From: Ancylobacter novellus
GTDB lineage: Bacteria; Pseudomonadota; Alphaproteobacteria; Rhizobiales; Methylopilaceae
Direction of reading: 5' to 3'
DNA: 64,000 nt
Assembly: GCA_003241695.1 (NCBI GenBank)
Contig: QFPN01000009.1
Span: forward strand, 1-64,000
Translations under genes and position numbers: made by a program
Shown: in pieces, positions 34,243-43,518 of the stretch
Layout of the letters: each line of letters opens with the position of its first letter
Numbering within the stretch: position 1 is the first letter of the stretch
The notes under the pieces: model-generated
What the model was told of the DNA's origin: nothing
What the model saw: the letters and a program-made list of their open reading frames with translations, nothing else
Databases searched by the model: none

Positions 34243-35016
34243 ATGGGGAATCTTACGGAAAGCGCTCCGCGAGGCAGCGGGGTTCGGGCGCTGGTCATGA
34301 CGGTCGTGGCCATGCTCGTGGCGATAATATGCACGTATCAAGCTCTTGCCGGAGAGATATCGGGCGCGGCCCGGGTGGTCGATGGAGACACCGTGGTCGT
34401 CGGCGGCGAAAAGGTCCGTCTCAATGGGATCGATGCGCCGGAGACCGATCAGCTCTGCCTAACGTCCGCCGGGAAGCCGTGGACATGCGGCCTTGAGGCT
34501 CGCGACCGACTGACGGGGCTGGCCGGGGGCAAGACCTGGTCATGCGTCACGACCGGCAAGGACAAGTACGATCGCTGGCTCGGGGACTGTTCGGCCGCAG
34601 GCAAAGACGTGAACGCCTGGATGGTAGAGGAGGGCTGGGCGCTCTCGTTCGTCAGGTATTCCCGCCGATACGACGACCGTGAACGGAATGCCCGCGAGGC
34701 GCTGAAGGGCATCTGGTCAGGAGCCTTCATCGCGCCTCGGGATTGGCGATCGCGCAGTGGAAACACAGTCGTGTTGGGCGCCTACAGCGTTCCCGTGGGC
34801 GCCCAGAAAACGCTTCTTGCGCCGACGACGTCGCAGGCGGTGCCGATCGAGGGATGCGCGATCAAGGGCAACCTCAACCGCAAGGGCGCGTGCATCTACC
34901 ACGTGCCCGGCGGGCGCTTCTACGCACGAACCCGAATCGACCAATCGAAGGGGGAACGGTGGTATTGCACCGCTGAAGAGGCGGAGGCCGCTGACTGCCG
35001 TCGTTCGTCGCAGTAA
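34243..35016 (+). CDS. Exported thermonuclease-like (SNase) protein
   Basis: A hydrophobic signal (about 15-37) leads to a staphylococcal-nuclease domain: AARVVDGDTVVVGGEKVRLN followed by GIDAPETDQ, and DKYDRWLGDC carrying the second catalytic arginine. A C-terminal Cys-rich extension (GCAIKGNLNRKGACIYHVPG, then YCTAEEAEAADC) resembles the excalibur-like/thermonuclease tails. SNases cut DNA and RNA with calcium. The start is uncertain: 34243 or Met at 34297 both keep the signal. It lies 62 bases upstream of the motor-like operon and on the same strand, so it may belong to it. Confidence 0.75.
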   Translation: MGNLTESAPRGSGVRALVMTVVAMLVAIICTYQALAGEISGAARVVDGDTVVVGGEKVRLNGIDAPETDQLCLTSAGKPWTCGLEARDRLTGLAGGKTWSCVTTGKDKYDRWLGDCSAAGKDVNAWMVEEGWALSFVRYSRRYDDRERNAREALKGIWSGAFIAPRDWRSRSGNTVVLGAYSVPVGAQKTLLAPTTSQAVPIEGCAIKGNLNRKGACIYHVPGGRFYARTRIDQSKGERWYCTAEEAEAADCRRSSQ

Positions 35017-35078
35017 CATGACGGTCCCAGCCCGCGCATAGGATGGCGCTGGAGGGTCGTTCTTAATCGGGGTAAGCC

Positions 35079-36530
35079 GTGGCGCGTTCGTCTGCCATTT
35101 CCAAGCTGCTTGCGGGCCTGCAGCGCGCCCCGCACGACTACACCGTTCCAACCTCGATCTTTCCGAGTCTTAGCGTCGATCGGATCGCCGCAGATCTGCG
35201 GCTGACGGAGAAGGGCGCCGAACGCGGCAAGGAAAACGAGCCGCCCTCGGCCTCGGCTGCGTTCGACGACGTAGAGAATCTCATCATCGAGCGCATCGAA
35301 ACGGAGAAGAGGGCCGTCTCCGCTTCCTACCACGACCAGATCCAGACCTATGATGGGCGTCGGGACAGCCTCCACTTCGAGGAGCGCTTTTCTGAGATCC
35401 GGCAGCTCGCCCCTCAGGCTGTGGCCGACTTCAGGGTCGAGGCGGCGCAGGGGCGCGACGAACTCCATCTCCTCCGCCGCACCCTTGTCGAAGCCGAGAG
35501 GGATAGGGACGCGTTCCGCGAGCGCCACGGAATCAAGCGTGCCGCGAAGGTTTCGTCTAACAACTCGAAGGCGTTGAGCTTCGCCATCCTTGCAGCGTTG
35601 TTCGTCGGCGAGACCGTGGTCAACGGAGCTTTCCTGTCCAAGGCCAATGAACAGGGCCTTCTTGGCGGCGTCGTCCAGGCCGTGTCTTTCGCGCTGCTCA
35701 ATGTGCTGGTGAGCTTCGCGATCGGCCTCGGCGTTGTCTCGATGATCAACCACAGGAATGTCTTGATGAAGCTCGTCGGGTTGGTAGGCCTGGCGGGGTA
35801 TCTTGGCTTCGCCGTCTATCTCAACCTTGCTATGGCGCACACGCGCGAGCTTTCCGGGCACTTCATTGTCGACTCCGGCGTCGAGGTTATGCGTCGACTG
35901 ATCGAGGCCCCGCTGTCGATCTCGGACGTGACGTCGTGGATCTTCTTCGCGGTCGGCCTGACGTTCTCGGTGTTCGCCATGCTGAAAGGGCTGACCCTTA
36001 ACGACACTTATCCGGGTTACTCGGCGGTCGAGACAGCGCGGCTCCAAGCGCAAGCGCGCTACACGACAAGGAAATCGGACCTCATCGACAACCTGAGGGA
36101 GATCAGGGATGAGGTGAGCGAGGGCATGAAGGACATCGGCCGCGACCTATCGGTCAAGCGAGGCGAGTTCGACTCCATCCTCCAGGCGCGGGCCCGGCTG
36201 AACGCCGCATTCACCGACTTCCAGTCGCAGCTCGAGCGAGCAGCCATATCGCTTCTGTCGATCTACAGGGAGGCCAACCGGCGCGCGAGAAGCGACCAGC
36301 AGCCGGAGCGCTTCTCGTATCCATTCTCGCTCGATCGCTCCCCGATCGTCGCTGACACCGTCTCTGAGACCGCCGGCGCAGATCTCAGGAAGTCCATAGC
36401 GGAATCCCAGGAAATGCTGAGCGCGCAGGCGGAAAGCGTCAACGCCGAGTTTGAGGCGGCGGTCGCGCGCTACCACCAGATCGACGACATCATTCCGGAG
36501 GCCGGAAATGGCGCCACCCAAAAAGGGTAA
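35079..36530 (+). CDS. Four-TM coiled-coil membrane protein of the motor-like operon
   Basis: The 483-aa product has an N-terminal cytosolic coiled-coil part (about 60-160), four membrane helices (about 165-187, 200-223, 230-252, 285-306) and a long C-terminal coiled coil (about 315-470). A motif LNDTYPGYSAVETARLQAQA follows the last helix. No family is recognised. It is the first gene of a tightly packed set with a vWA-like, a MotA/ExbB-like and an OmpA-like gene; its 3' end overlaps the next gene by 23 bases. A scaffold or sensor attached to the channel is plausible. Confidence 0.7.
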   Translation: MARSSAISKLLAGLQRAPHDYTVPTSIFPSLSVDRIAADLRLTEKGAERGKENEPPSASAAFDDVENLIIERIETEKRAVSASYHDQIQTYDGRRDSLHFEERFSEIRQLAPQAVADFRVEAAQGRDELHLLRRTLVEAERDRDAFRERHGIKRAAKVSSNNSKALSFAILAALFVGETVVNGAFLSKANEQGLLGGVVQAVSFALLNVLVSFAIGLGVVSMINHRNVLMKLVGLVGLAGYLGFAVYLNLAMAHTRELSGHFIVDSGVEVMRRLIEAPLSISDVTSWIFFAVGLTFSVFAMLKGLTLNDTYPGYSAVETARLQAQARYTTRKSDLIDNLREIRDEVSEGMKDIGRDLSVKRGEFDSILQARARLNAAFTDFQSQLERAAISLLSIYREANRRARSDQQPERFSYPFSLDRSPIVADTVSETAGADLRKSIAESQEMLSAQAESVNAEFEAAVARYHQIDDIIPEAGNGATQKG

Positions 36531-37326
36531 GGGCCGGTCCGGCGGCGAGGGCCCGCCGATCCTCGCGATCCTGTTGTTCGGCTTCGTGGCCCTGTCGGGG
36601 GGCGCGCTTGGCTATTACTACCTGAGCGCAGAAAGGCCGCTGGAGCTCGACAGGACGTCATTGTGCCCCGTGGATGGCCCGCGAGCGGTGACGGCCGTGC
36701 TAGTGGACGCGACCGACGATCTTCCCGACGCCAGCAAGCGCCAGGTCACAGCGATTGTGACCGACGCCGCGGCCTCGCTCGCGCCACACGAGATGCTCGA
36801 CATCAGGGTGATCGACGCTTCTGGCAGCAGGTCGGTGTTCACACGTTGCAATCCAGGCGACGGCGCAGGCCTAAGCGAGTGGACAGCAAACCCGACGCTC
36901 GCCCGTCGTCGCTGGGAGGAGGGCTTCCGCAAGCCAACCGAGCAGGCCATTGCCGCGAGCATGGCGTCGGCTAGAGCGAAGACCTCGCCAATCATGAAGG
37001 GCATACAGGACACCGCACTTGAGCGGTTCACCAGCTCTCAGTCCAACATGGCGTCACGGCGCCTGATCATCATCTCGGACATGCTCGAAAATGACCCCGA
37101 TTACTCGCATTATTCCGGGGACCTAAGCTTTCAGCGATATCGCAGGAGCGCCGCTTTCCGGAAATACTCGACCGATCTAAATGACGCGGAGGTCACGATC
37201 CGCGTGGTTCAGCGCTTGAGCCGAAAGCCTGCCGACGATCTCGCGCTCATCCAGTTCTGGCGTGACTGGATTTCCGACAACAAAGGCCGCTTTCAGGAAG
37301 CGACACGGCTGCAGGGGGCCGGCTGA
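36508..37326 (+). CDS. Membrane-anchored vWA-like protein
   Basis: A single N-terminal helix (about 16-38, PPILAILLFGFVALSGGALG) anchors a Rossmann-like soluble domain: AVTAVLVDATDDLPDASKRQ at the first strand and RRLIIISDMLENDPDYSHYS at the fourth. This resembles a von Willebrand A fold with a degenerate MIDAS (DATDD rather than DxSxS). It would face the periplasm if the helix is a signal anchor. It overlaps the upstream gene by 23 bases and the downstream start by one, so it is translationally coupled. A metal-dependent adhesion or regulatory role is inferred. Confidence 0.65.
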   Translation: MAPPKKGKGRSGGEGPPILAILLFGFVALSGGALGYYYLSAERPLELDRTSLCPVDGPRAVTAVLVDATDDLPDASKRQVTAIVTDAAASLAPHEMLDIRVIDASGSRSVFTRCNPGDGAGLSEWTANPTLARRRWEEGFRKPTEQAIAASMASARAKTSPIMKGIQDTALERFTSSQSNMASRRLIIISDMLENDPDYSHYSGDLSFQRYRRSAAFRKYSTDLNDAEVTIRVVQRLSRKPADDLALIQFWRDWISDNKGRFQEATRLQGAG

Positions 37327-38522
37327 TGGCCGAAAATTCCAAGCGCGAAGCCGGCCTGTGGTCGCGCATTGTCGGCTCACCCCGGACCAATGCGGCGATC
37401 TTCGCCGTCGCGACGGGCGCTGGCTGCATCTACATCCTGACGGCCAAACTGAACGAGATCAGCGCGTTCTGGGTCACGTTCGGCCCAGTTTTGATCATGA
37501 TGGCCTACGCCGGTCTGATCGGGATGGCTCGCGCGCTGCGACTGCGGGACGATCAGTCGGGCGACAACCTCTACTACATGGGGTTCCTGTTCACGCTCAC
37601 GAGCCTCGGCGTCTCGCTGTTCCAGTTCAACGCGAACGGAGCCGCCGAGCAGATCGTCCAGAATTTCGGGGTGGCGATCGCATCCACGATCGCAGGCATC
37701 GCACTGCGCGTGTTCTTTAACCAGATGCGGCGCGATCCGCTCGAGGTCGAGGCGGCCGCGCGATCGGAGCTTGCCGACGCCGCCCGGCGGGTGCGGCGCG
37801 ATCTCGACGGCCTTGTGCTTGAAATCAGCCATTTCCGGCGTAGCGCCCAACAGACGGTTCTGGATGGTTTCGAGGAGACCAGGCAGAAGGTCGATGAGGT
37901 CGCCGAGTCGATCATGAGTGGTCTGAAAGACGTCGCGGCCCGGTCTGCGGAGCCGCTCGAAGAGGTCACCCGCCAGAGCGGGTCGGCGCTTGATGCGCTG
38001 TCGAGCAGCATGGTCGAGCGCCTGAAGGACAGCGCGTCGCATCTGTCGGCCGAAACCGACCGGCTCACGAAAGGAGCCTCGGCTGTCGCTGAGTCCCTCG
38101 ACCAAATTTCGGCCAAGCTGTCCTCGATGCAGACGCCCGACCAGGTCATCGAGGTCAAGCTGGCACCGATGATTCAGGGACTTACGAAGGCGGTGAACGC
38201 CTTCGGAAAGAACACCGAGAGCCAGAGTCTTGCGATGACCCAGGCGATCGAGACCGCCCGAGCGACCTCCGAGAGCGCGGCTATGCTGGTGGCCGCGCTG
38301 CAGAAAGACCTCGAGGCCCGGGACGTTGCGCTTGGCCGGAGCCTCAACGCCGTGCAGGAGGCCGCAGCGGCGGCGTCATCCGCGGCGGAAGGGGCGCAAC
38401 AAGCGGCCGGGCAGAACGCTGGCCTGCTGGACGCGATCGGTCGCAGAGTCGATGAGATGATCGGATCGATCAGCGAGATGCTGGTGCCTCGCCCCGAGGC
38501 TCCCAGTAAGCCGGAGGCCTGA
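37326..38522 (+). CDS. MotA/ExbB/ZorA-like channel protein with coiled-coil tail
   Basis: Four hydrophobic helices (about 21-40, 47-67, 83-101, 113-130) include YYMGFLFTLTSLGVSLFQFN and NFGVAIASTIAGIALRVFFN, which resemble the TM3-TM4 helices of MotA/TolQ/ExbB and ZorA pore proteins. From residue 140 to about 390 the protein is an uninterrupted alpha-helical coiled coil, as in the ZorA tail but shorter. The next gene is an OmpA/MotB-like partner, as in all stator pairs. It would form a proton- or sodium-driven rotary motor in the inner membrane. Confidence 0.75.
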   Translation: MAENSKREAGLWSRIVGSPRTNAAIFAVATGAGCIYILTAKLNEISAFWVTFGPVLIMMAYAGLIGMARALRLRDDQSGDNLYYMGFLFTLTSLGVSLFQFNANGAAEQIVQNFGVAIASTIAGIALRVFFNQMRRDPLEVEAAARSELADAARRVRRDLDGLVLEISHFRRSAQQTVLDGFEETRQKVDEVAESIMSGLKDVAARSAEPLEEVTRQSGSALDALSSSMVERLKDSASHLSAETDRLTKGASAVAESLDQISAKLSSMQTPDQVIEVKLAPMIQGLTKAVNAFGKNTESQSLAMTQAIETARATSESAAMLVAALQKDLEARDVALGRSLNAVQEAAAAASSAAEGAQQAAGQNAGLLDAIGRRVDEMIGSISEMLVPRPEAPSKPEA

Positions 38523-38523
38523 G

Positions 38524-39582
38524 ATGCGCGCGCCAGCGGCTCCATCGGCGGCCGTCTCCAGGCAGTCTCACGCCTATCGCCAGGGACTGGTGCTCGGCCT
38601 CACGATGGCTGAGGTCATGCTTCTGCTGGTGTTCTGTCTGCTCATCGCGACCGCGGTGACGCTGAAGCGCGGGCAGGACGCGCGCGACGTTCTCGAGCAG
38701 CGTCTCCGGCAAGCTGAGCTCGCGCGCGAGGCGGACAAGCGGACGTCCGAGCTTCTGGAAAAGAACTCTCAGTTGCGAGAGGCTCTCGAGGCCAGAGCGG
38801 CGTCGACTGATCCGGCGAAAGTCGACGAGTTCTGGCGCAAACTCGTGGAGAGCGCCGCCGTCGTGGATGCTCTGGCTGAGAAGGGGCTCTCGCGCGAGAA
38901 CCTGCTGGCGGCCGCCGACGACATCGTTCAGGCGGAACGGCTCAAGAGGGAAGGGGTCGATCTGAGCCAGGCGGCGCGCAACGCGTCGCTTGTCGCCCAG
39001 ATCGGCAAGGCCTTCTCGGGAACAGCGCCGAGCGAGGAGAAGATTGTCGAGGCCATCGGCAAAGGGCTGGCGGCCAGAGAGGCGTCCTCAGGCCACCGTT
39101 GGCCGCCGATCATCAAGCTCAGCGAGGCCGACGGCTACTTCTTCGAAAGCGGGAGAGCTGAGCTCGGCGTCAACTTCACCAAGACGCTCCGTACGTCGGT
39201 CGCTGACTCGCTTCTCAAGACCGCGCGCGACTACGACGTCGACGTAATTGAGGTCGTGGGACACACCGACGAACAACCGCTCGGATCCCGGTCATCAAAC
39301 CTCGACAAGGGTCTGCAAACGGCTCTGTCGAACTCGTCCGGGGTCAGCGCATTGAGACCTGCCGACAATGCGGGGCTCGGTCTGGCTCGGGCCATCGCGG
39401 TGGTGGGCGTCCTATCCGAGGACAAGCGGCTGGCGGGCTACAAAATCCTGCCCTTGTCGGGAGCGCAGCTGATCAAGACCGATGAGACGCTCGCACGCGG
39501 CGACACGCCGGGCGACGTGAAAGAGCGGCGTCGCATCGAGATACGACTGCGAAAGTCAGCCGCTTCCAGCAATCAGCCATGA
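38524..39582 (+). CDS. OmpA/MotB/ZorB-like stator partner
   Basis: The N-terminal helix (about 22-45, GLVLGLTMAEVMLLLVFCLL) has Glu30 where MotB and ZorB carry the ion-binding Asp. A periplasmic helical linker leads to an OmpA-like peptidoglycan-binding domain: YDVDVIEVVGHTDEQPLGSR, then LGLARAIAVVGVL and RRRIEIRLRK. It begins one base after the MotA-like stop. Together they should make a peptidoglycan-anchored motor. Glu for Asp in the ion site is unusual and testable. Confidence 0.78.
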   Translation: MRAPAAPSAAVSRQSHAYRQGLVLGLTMAEVMLLLVFCLLIATAVTLKRGQDARDVLEQRLRQAELAREADKRTSELLEKNSQLREALEARAASTDPAKVDEFWRKLVESAAVVDALAEKGLSRENLLAAADDIVQAERLKREGVDLSQAARNASLVAQIGKAFSGTAPSEEKIVEAIGKGLAAREASSGHRWPPIIKLSEADGYFFESGRAELGVNFTKTLRTSVADSLLKTARDYDVDVIEVVGHTDEQPLGSRSSNLDKGLQTALSNSSGVSALRPADNAGLGLARAIAVVGVLSEDKRLAGYKILPLSGAQLIKTDETLARGDTPGDVKERRRIEIRLRKSAASSNQP

Positions 39583-39651
39583 CACCTCGAACATGCCCCT
39601 CCGCGACGGACCCCGCAGCATGTCGGTCCTTCCACGACCTTGGAGCTGACG

Positions 39652-40752
39652 ATGCGTCGCTTGTCTAAGGCCACAGCCTTGGCGCTGCTGGCGAGCATCG
39701 TCGTGACCGTCTCGACGCAGGCTCAAGAGCCGACGCTGCAGCAAGATCGAAAGGGACGCATCGTCACGATCGAGAGCGCCATCGGGTGCCCGGAAAAGAA
39801 TGCGCTTGCGATGCTGCTGAGCGGCCGGGACACCAAGAACAAGGCTGAACAGGACCGGGACTGGAAGCTTTTCGGCAAAGGGTGTCGTTTTCTCGGAGCA
39901 GGGACATGGCTCCACAGGAAGCTCAAGTTCGTGGAGGTCCAAGGCATCCAGATGGTCTGCGCAGCAGAGGCCAGTTACGAGGACTGTCTCTGGGTTGAGG
40001 CTTCGCGCTTCGCGCTCGATGGCAGCGACGCCGCAAAGCGCGAACTGGAGCGTCTTCGAACGATCGAGGCCGCGAAGATCGTTGTCGAAGACACCGCGGA
40101 CACGCGTTTTGGCAAGGTCGAGTTCGTTCGCGACGACAACGAGTTCAAGCGCTACATGCGGCGCAGCGGAGTGACGATCTACAAGGCCAACAACGACGTG
40201 CTGGGGCTCGAGAAATTCTACGCCCTCTCGTCGGGCGACTTGCTTGTCGTGGCCGATCACTGTGGCGGGTCCGGCTGCAGCGAGGAGTATCGCTTGATAT
40301 GGTTTCCCGCCGATCGTGACGGCGCGCTTGTCGACCTCGGAATGCTTCGAAGCGGGACCGAGTTCAAAGCGCAGCAGGTCGCCGACGAGATCATCTTCGA
40401 TCTCGGATTCGTCGATCGGAAGCCGCTCCAGGCTCGCTTCAGTGGCGGTCAGATCAGCTACGGAGCAAAATCAGGCGCGCCAGAGCGACTGGATGCCGGC
40501 AGCTGCGACTTTCTTTTCACGGAGGTCCTTGATCGCTGCAAGCAGGCGGCCGGCAATTGCGCGCGGACTGTCGAAAAGATTCTGTTCGATGGTCCGATGG
40601 CCTACTACCGCAGCTGGGCGGCGATCTCTCAGGATCCTAACCTGAACCAGCCTGCGCTGGAGAAGGCATGCCGGTCCGCGTGCTTAGGCCGCGGGAAGCC
40701 TGTCAGAAAGAGTTTTGCCGCCGCCGTTTGCTCGTCGGCCATAACGAGATGA
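39652..40752 (+). CDS. Exported Cys-rich protein at the end of the motor-like operon
   Basis: The ATG at 39652 follows GGAG and opens a signal peptide (MRRLSKATALALLASIVVTV, cleavage after AQA). The mature 340 residues contain about ten cysteines in pairs (ADHCGGSGCSEEYRLIW, CKQAAGNCARTV, KACRSACLG), suggesting a disulfide-bonded periplasmic protein. No family is recognised. It lies 69 bases after the OmpA-like gene on the same strand and is likely part of that locus. It could contact the OmpA or vWA domains. Confidence 0.65.
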   Translation: MRRLSKATALALLASIVVTVSTQAQEPTLQQDRKGRIVTIESAIGCPEKNALAMLLSGRDTKNKAEQDRDWKLFGKGCRFLGAGTWLHRKLKFVEVQGIQMVCAAEASYEDCLWVEASRFALDGSDAAKRELERLRTIEAAKIVVEDTADTRFGKVEFVRDDNEFKRYMRRSGVTIYKANNDVLGLEKFYALSSGDLLVVADHCGGSGCSEEYRLIWFPADRDGALVDLGMLRSGTEFKAQQVADEIIFDLGFVDRKPLQARFSGGQISYGAKSGAPERLDAGSCDFLFTEVLDRCKQAAGNCARTVEKILFDGPMAYYRSWAAISQDPNLNQPALEKACRSACLGRGKPVRKSFAAAVCSSAITR

Positions 40753-40796
40753 TCGTTTGAGTTCAGGCCGGACCGCGACAGGCGCCGCCAACCTCG

Positions 40797-41528
40797 TCAG
40801 ATCTCAGCGTCGTCTCCGGCTTCCACCGCTACCGAAGCGGCTCCTCCAAGCGCGTCGTAGCGGCGACCGGCGAGCCAGGCCAAGCGCTTGGCCTGAGTAA
40901 GCATCACGCGTCGGAGACCGCCTTGAACCTTTCGCTCCGATATGACCTGTGCGAGTCGCGAAATGATGAGCGAGCGCCGCGCGATCCTAAAGTCGGGATG
41001 CGATCGCAGCTCGAAAACGCGATCGGACACGATACGGGCGCGAAAGGATGGCGGCGGCTCGACCTCCAAATCGCCCGGCGGTGGATCCTTCTCGTTGAGG
41101 ATCGCCTTGAAGTGCGACCGCTCGATCGCCTGACCAGTGATAACGCGTTCCAGAGCGTCGAGGTGCCGCCGCGCCTCGAGGTCTTTTCGTGTCGCGAGCT
41201 CGTATTGAGGCAAAGGCCAGACCTCGATCTCGAATACTTCGAACGGGTCGAGGACAGACATGGCGACTGCGTCGGTGCGCTGGTTCGTCAGATGTCGCCG
41301 TATGCGGGTCCTGAGCCGCTCGTTGGTCTGCCCAACATAGATTGGTTCGAGGTCGTAGTCGAAGAAGGCGTAGACACCCCAGCGGTAGTTTCCCACCCGG
41401 ACCGTCGAGCCGTTGGGATCGCTGAACGGCGTGTCGAGGAAGCGGGTCAGCCCCGCTCGCAGATCTTCGGTTTCGAATGGCGGGACGTTGACGTGATCGC
41501 CATTCGCTCCAGCGCCGAAGTCAAACAC
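40797..41528 (-). CDS. GIY-YIG-domain protein of the methyltransferase operon
   Basis: The GIY-YIG pair is read as WGVYAFFDYDLEPIYVGQT, followed by the arginine in LRTRIRRHLTNQRTDAVAMS. A Glu typical of the third catalytic position is not certain. GIY-YIG domains cut DNA in homing and restriction enzymes. The 243-aa protein overlaps the candidate restriction gene upstream by eight bases and closes an operon with a cytosine-5 methyltransferase. It may be a nicking or Vsr-like accessory, or the main restriction enzyme. Confidence 0.75.
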   Translation of the reverse strand: MFDFGAGANGDHVNVPPFETEDLRAGLTRFLDTPFSDPNGSTVRVGNYRWGVYAFFDYDLEPIYVGQTNERLRTRIRRHLTNQRTDAVAMSVLDPFEVFEIEVWPLPQYELATRKDLEARRHLDALERVITGQAIERSHFKAILNEKDPPPGDLEVEPPPSFRARIVSDRVFELRSHPDFRIARRSLIISRLAQVISERKVQGGLRRVMLTQAKRLAWLAGRRYDALGGAASVAVEAGDDAEI

Positions 41529-42378
41529 GACGGATCGCCGTCGGGCTCGAGGTCTTTACGGGCTCGCCGTCGCGCGTGACGGTCGTGGTGCGCTCGATCT
41601 CATCACCGCGAACCGAAACTGCAAAATCCACGGCGTTTAGCTCGTCGTCCCGGCCGCCGAAGCCGCGATGAAACGCGGCGAGCAGCTCGACGTCGTCGAC
41701 GCCTTGAGCGGCCGCCTTCGGGTTGTCCGCTGTCGGAACGGTCGCAGGAAAGACGTAGATGCAGGGCGGCGGAATGCGGAAGGGGCCTATCTCGACCCGC
41801 CGATCGTCGTCATGAGCCGAAAGCTTTGGGCATCGCCGCCCGGATCCGCCGCAGATCATATCCCAGATGATCAGGCCGTCGACTTGCTGACCGCGCGTGA
41901 TCATGTCGGCGCTGAGCCGGGTGTGGATGCCCGACCAGGCGTTCCGACGCGGATCCGCGCCGACATTCGTGCAAAGGCTCCAAACAATGAACTCGTCCGC
42001 GTCAGGCGGCCGCTCGAAAATCGTCGTGTTGTTGCCGTCCAGGCACCCTTTCAGGTCGATAACAGCGGTGCGTCCGCTCACGAGCCGCACGACGTAGTCG
42101 TTGCGCGCGGAGTCCTCGCTCTCGTCCCAGCCAGCGATCAGGTTGCGGTCCTCCATGTGGTTCAACACATGCCGGACGAACTCCCTCTTGCCGCGCATCG
42201 TCGCGGAAAACTGTCCGCGCACGCGCTCGATCGCCCCTCGGAAGATCGGAGAATTGTAGAAATCGCGCTCGTCGAGGCCATGGTCGCCGAGAGTGTGCGC
42301 CTCAGTCTTCAGGACCTCTGCGAACGCTTCGATCTGCGCCTGCAGACTGCCGTCTCGGGCGCAGGGAATGACGCTCAC
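41521..42378 (-). CDS. Candidate restriction endonuclease (PD-(D/E)xK-like)
   Basis: The 285-aa protein overlaps the methyltransferase gene by four bases. ARNDYVVRLVSGRTAVIDLK shows Asp94, Asp108 and Lys110 with spacing that fits a PD-(D/E)xK nuclease core, next to the conserved-looking GCLDGNNTTIF. No named family is recognised, as is common for restriction enzymes, but the position beside a methyltransferase makes the restriction subunit role likely. The GIY-YIG neighbour is an alternative restriction component. Confidence 0.6.
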   Translation of the reverse strand: MSVIPCARDGSLQAQIEAFAEVLKTEAHTLGDHGLDERDFYNSPIFRGAIERVRGQFSATMRGKREFVRHVLNHMEDRNLIAGWDESEDSARNDYVVRLVSGRTAVIDLKGCLDGNNTTIFERPPDADEFIVWSLCTNVGADPRRNAWSGIHTRLSADMITRGQQVDGLIIWDMICGGSGRRCPKLSAHDDDRRVEIGPFRIPPPCIYVFPATVPTADNPKAAAQGVDDVELLAAFHRGFGGRDDELNAVDFAVSVRGDEIERTTTVTRDGEPVKTSSPTAIRRV

Positions 42379-43517
42379 GCGGCCTTCTCTTCAGATATCT
42401 TCAATGCGAGCAGCGGCTCGAACAGATGAGCGGCAAGATGCCGGACGACGGGCACGACCACGCCGTCTCCGGTCAGATGATAAGCCTCGTTGTAGTTCGT
42501 CGGCAGCTGGTAACTCTCGGGCAACCCCATGAGCCGCGCCGTCTCGCGTGTTGAGATCAGTCGCGACCGCACGCGAGATCCCTCGACGACCAGGATGACT
42601 TGTCTGCTTGAACCGCCGGCAGGCGTCCGTAGACAGCCGGCGACGTCATCGAACCGGACTTCGGCGCGCTGAACCTTCACGCCGGCGTCGTTCAGGCGCG
42701 TGCGCTTGTAGACGCCGCCGACCATCCGGCGATCCGCGCGCTTTGCGACCTCGACCTTGGCGAGGTTGATGGGCGACATCATCGCAAGCAGCTGGTCCGT
42801 TTCTTGCGCCGTGTGCCACGAGACGCTGTCCGGATACTCCTCGATTTCGTGCGCGAAAGTGCGGATGCGCCGCTCGGGGGTCGGCAGGTTCCACCAGACG
42901 AGTTTGTCCTGCGCCGCCTGCGGCAGGCCCTCGATCGCACGCCGCAGGCCGCGGCTGTGGAAAGGTTCGAGCGGCCCCGGAGCGACCAGCGCCGGATCGA
43001 TGCCGACATCGTCGCGCACGCCGATCATGAAGAGCCGCGGGCGCGACTGCGGAACGAACAGATCTGCGTTGATGACCAGCGAGCCGTGACGGTATCCGGC
43101 GTTGGCGAACGTCTCGCAGATGGCGGCGAAATCCTGGCCCCCGTGAGAGGTGAGCGTGCCGCAGACGTTCTCAAGAGCGATGACTTTTGGCGCGCGGCCA
43201 TCGATCTTCAGTGCGTGGATGATATCCCAGAACGGGTAGAACGTTCCGGAACGTTCGCCTCTCAGTCCCGCGCCGCCGCCGGCGAGCGAAAGATCCTGAC
43301 ATGGAAAAGAGCCCCACACGAGATCGGCGACGTCCGGTAGGTTCTCAAGCTGGACGTTGCGGATGTCGCCCGGAAAGAACGCTCCGGCACCATGGTTCTT
43401 GCGATAGTTGGCACCCTTCTTGAAGTCGAAGTCGTTTGCGAAAAGGCAGGTCCAGCCGGCGCCGAGGCCGTATCGCGCCATGCCCGCGCCGGCGAAGAAT
43501 TCGTAGAACTTAGCCAT
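42375..43517 (-). CDS. DNA (cytosine-5) methyltransferase
   Basis: C5-methylase motifs are in order: motif I FYEFFAGAGMARYGLGAGW, motif IV with catalytic Cys in WGSFPCQDLSLAGGGAG, motif VI VIALENVCGTL, motif VIII QSRPRLFMIG and motif X near VVPVVRHLAAHLF. It modifies the host sites that the partner nuclease would cut. The ATG at 43517 lies one base after the small regulator's stop. The frame is open further upstream only through the regulator. The target-recognition region is about residues 230-320. The 380-aa length is normal. Confidence 0.93.
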   Translation of the reverse strand: MAKFYEFFAGAGMARYGLGAGWTCLFANDFDFKKGANYRKNHGAGAFFPGDIRNVQLENLPDVADLVWGSFPCQDLSLAGGGAGLRGERSGTFYPFWDIIHALKIDGRAPKVIALENVCGTLTSHGGQDFAAICETFANAGYRHGSLVINADLFVPQSRPRLFMIGVRDDVGIDPALVAPGPLEPFHSRGLRRAIEGLPQAAQDKLVWWNLPTPERRIRTFAHEIEEYPDSVSWHTAQETDQLLAMMSPINLAKVEVAKRADRRMVGGVYKRTRLNDAGVKVQRAEVRFDDVAGCLRTPAGGSSRQVILVVEGSRVRSRLISTRETARLMGLPESYQLPTNYNEAYHLTGDGVVVPVVRHLAAHLFEPLLALKISEEKAA

Positions 43518-43518
43518 G

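Noticed and set aside
35079..39582. Assignment to Zorya I, II or III
   Set aside because: Only the two motor components match; ZorC, ZorD, ZorE, ZorF and ZorG counterparts are missing and the channel tail is shorter.
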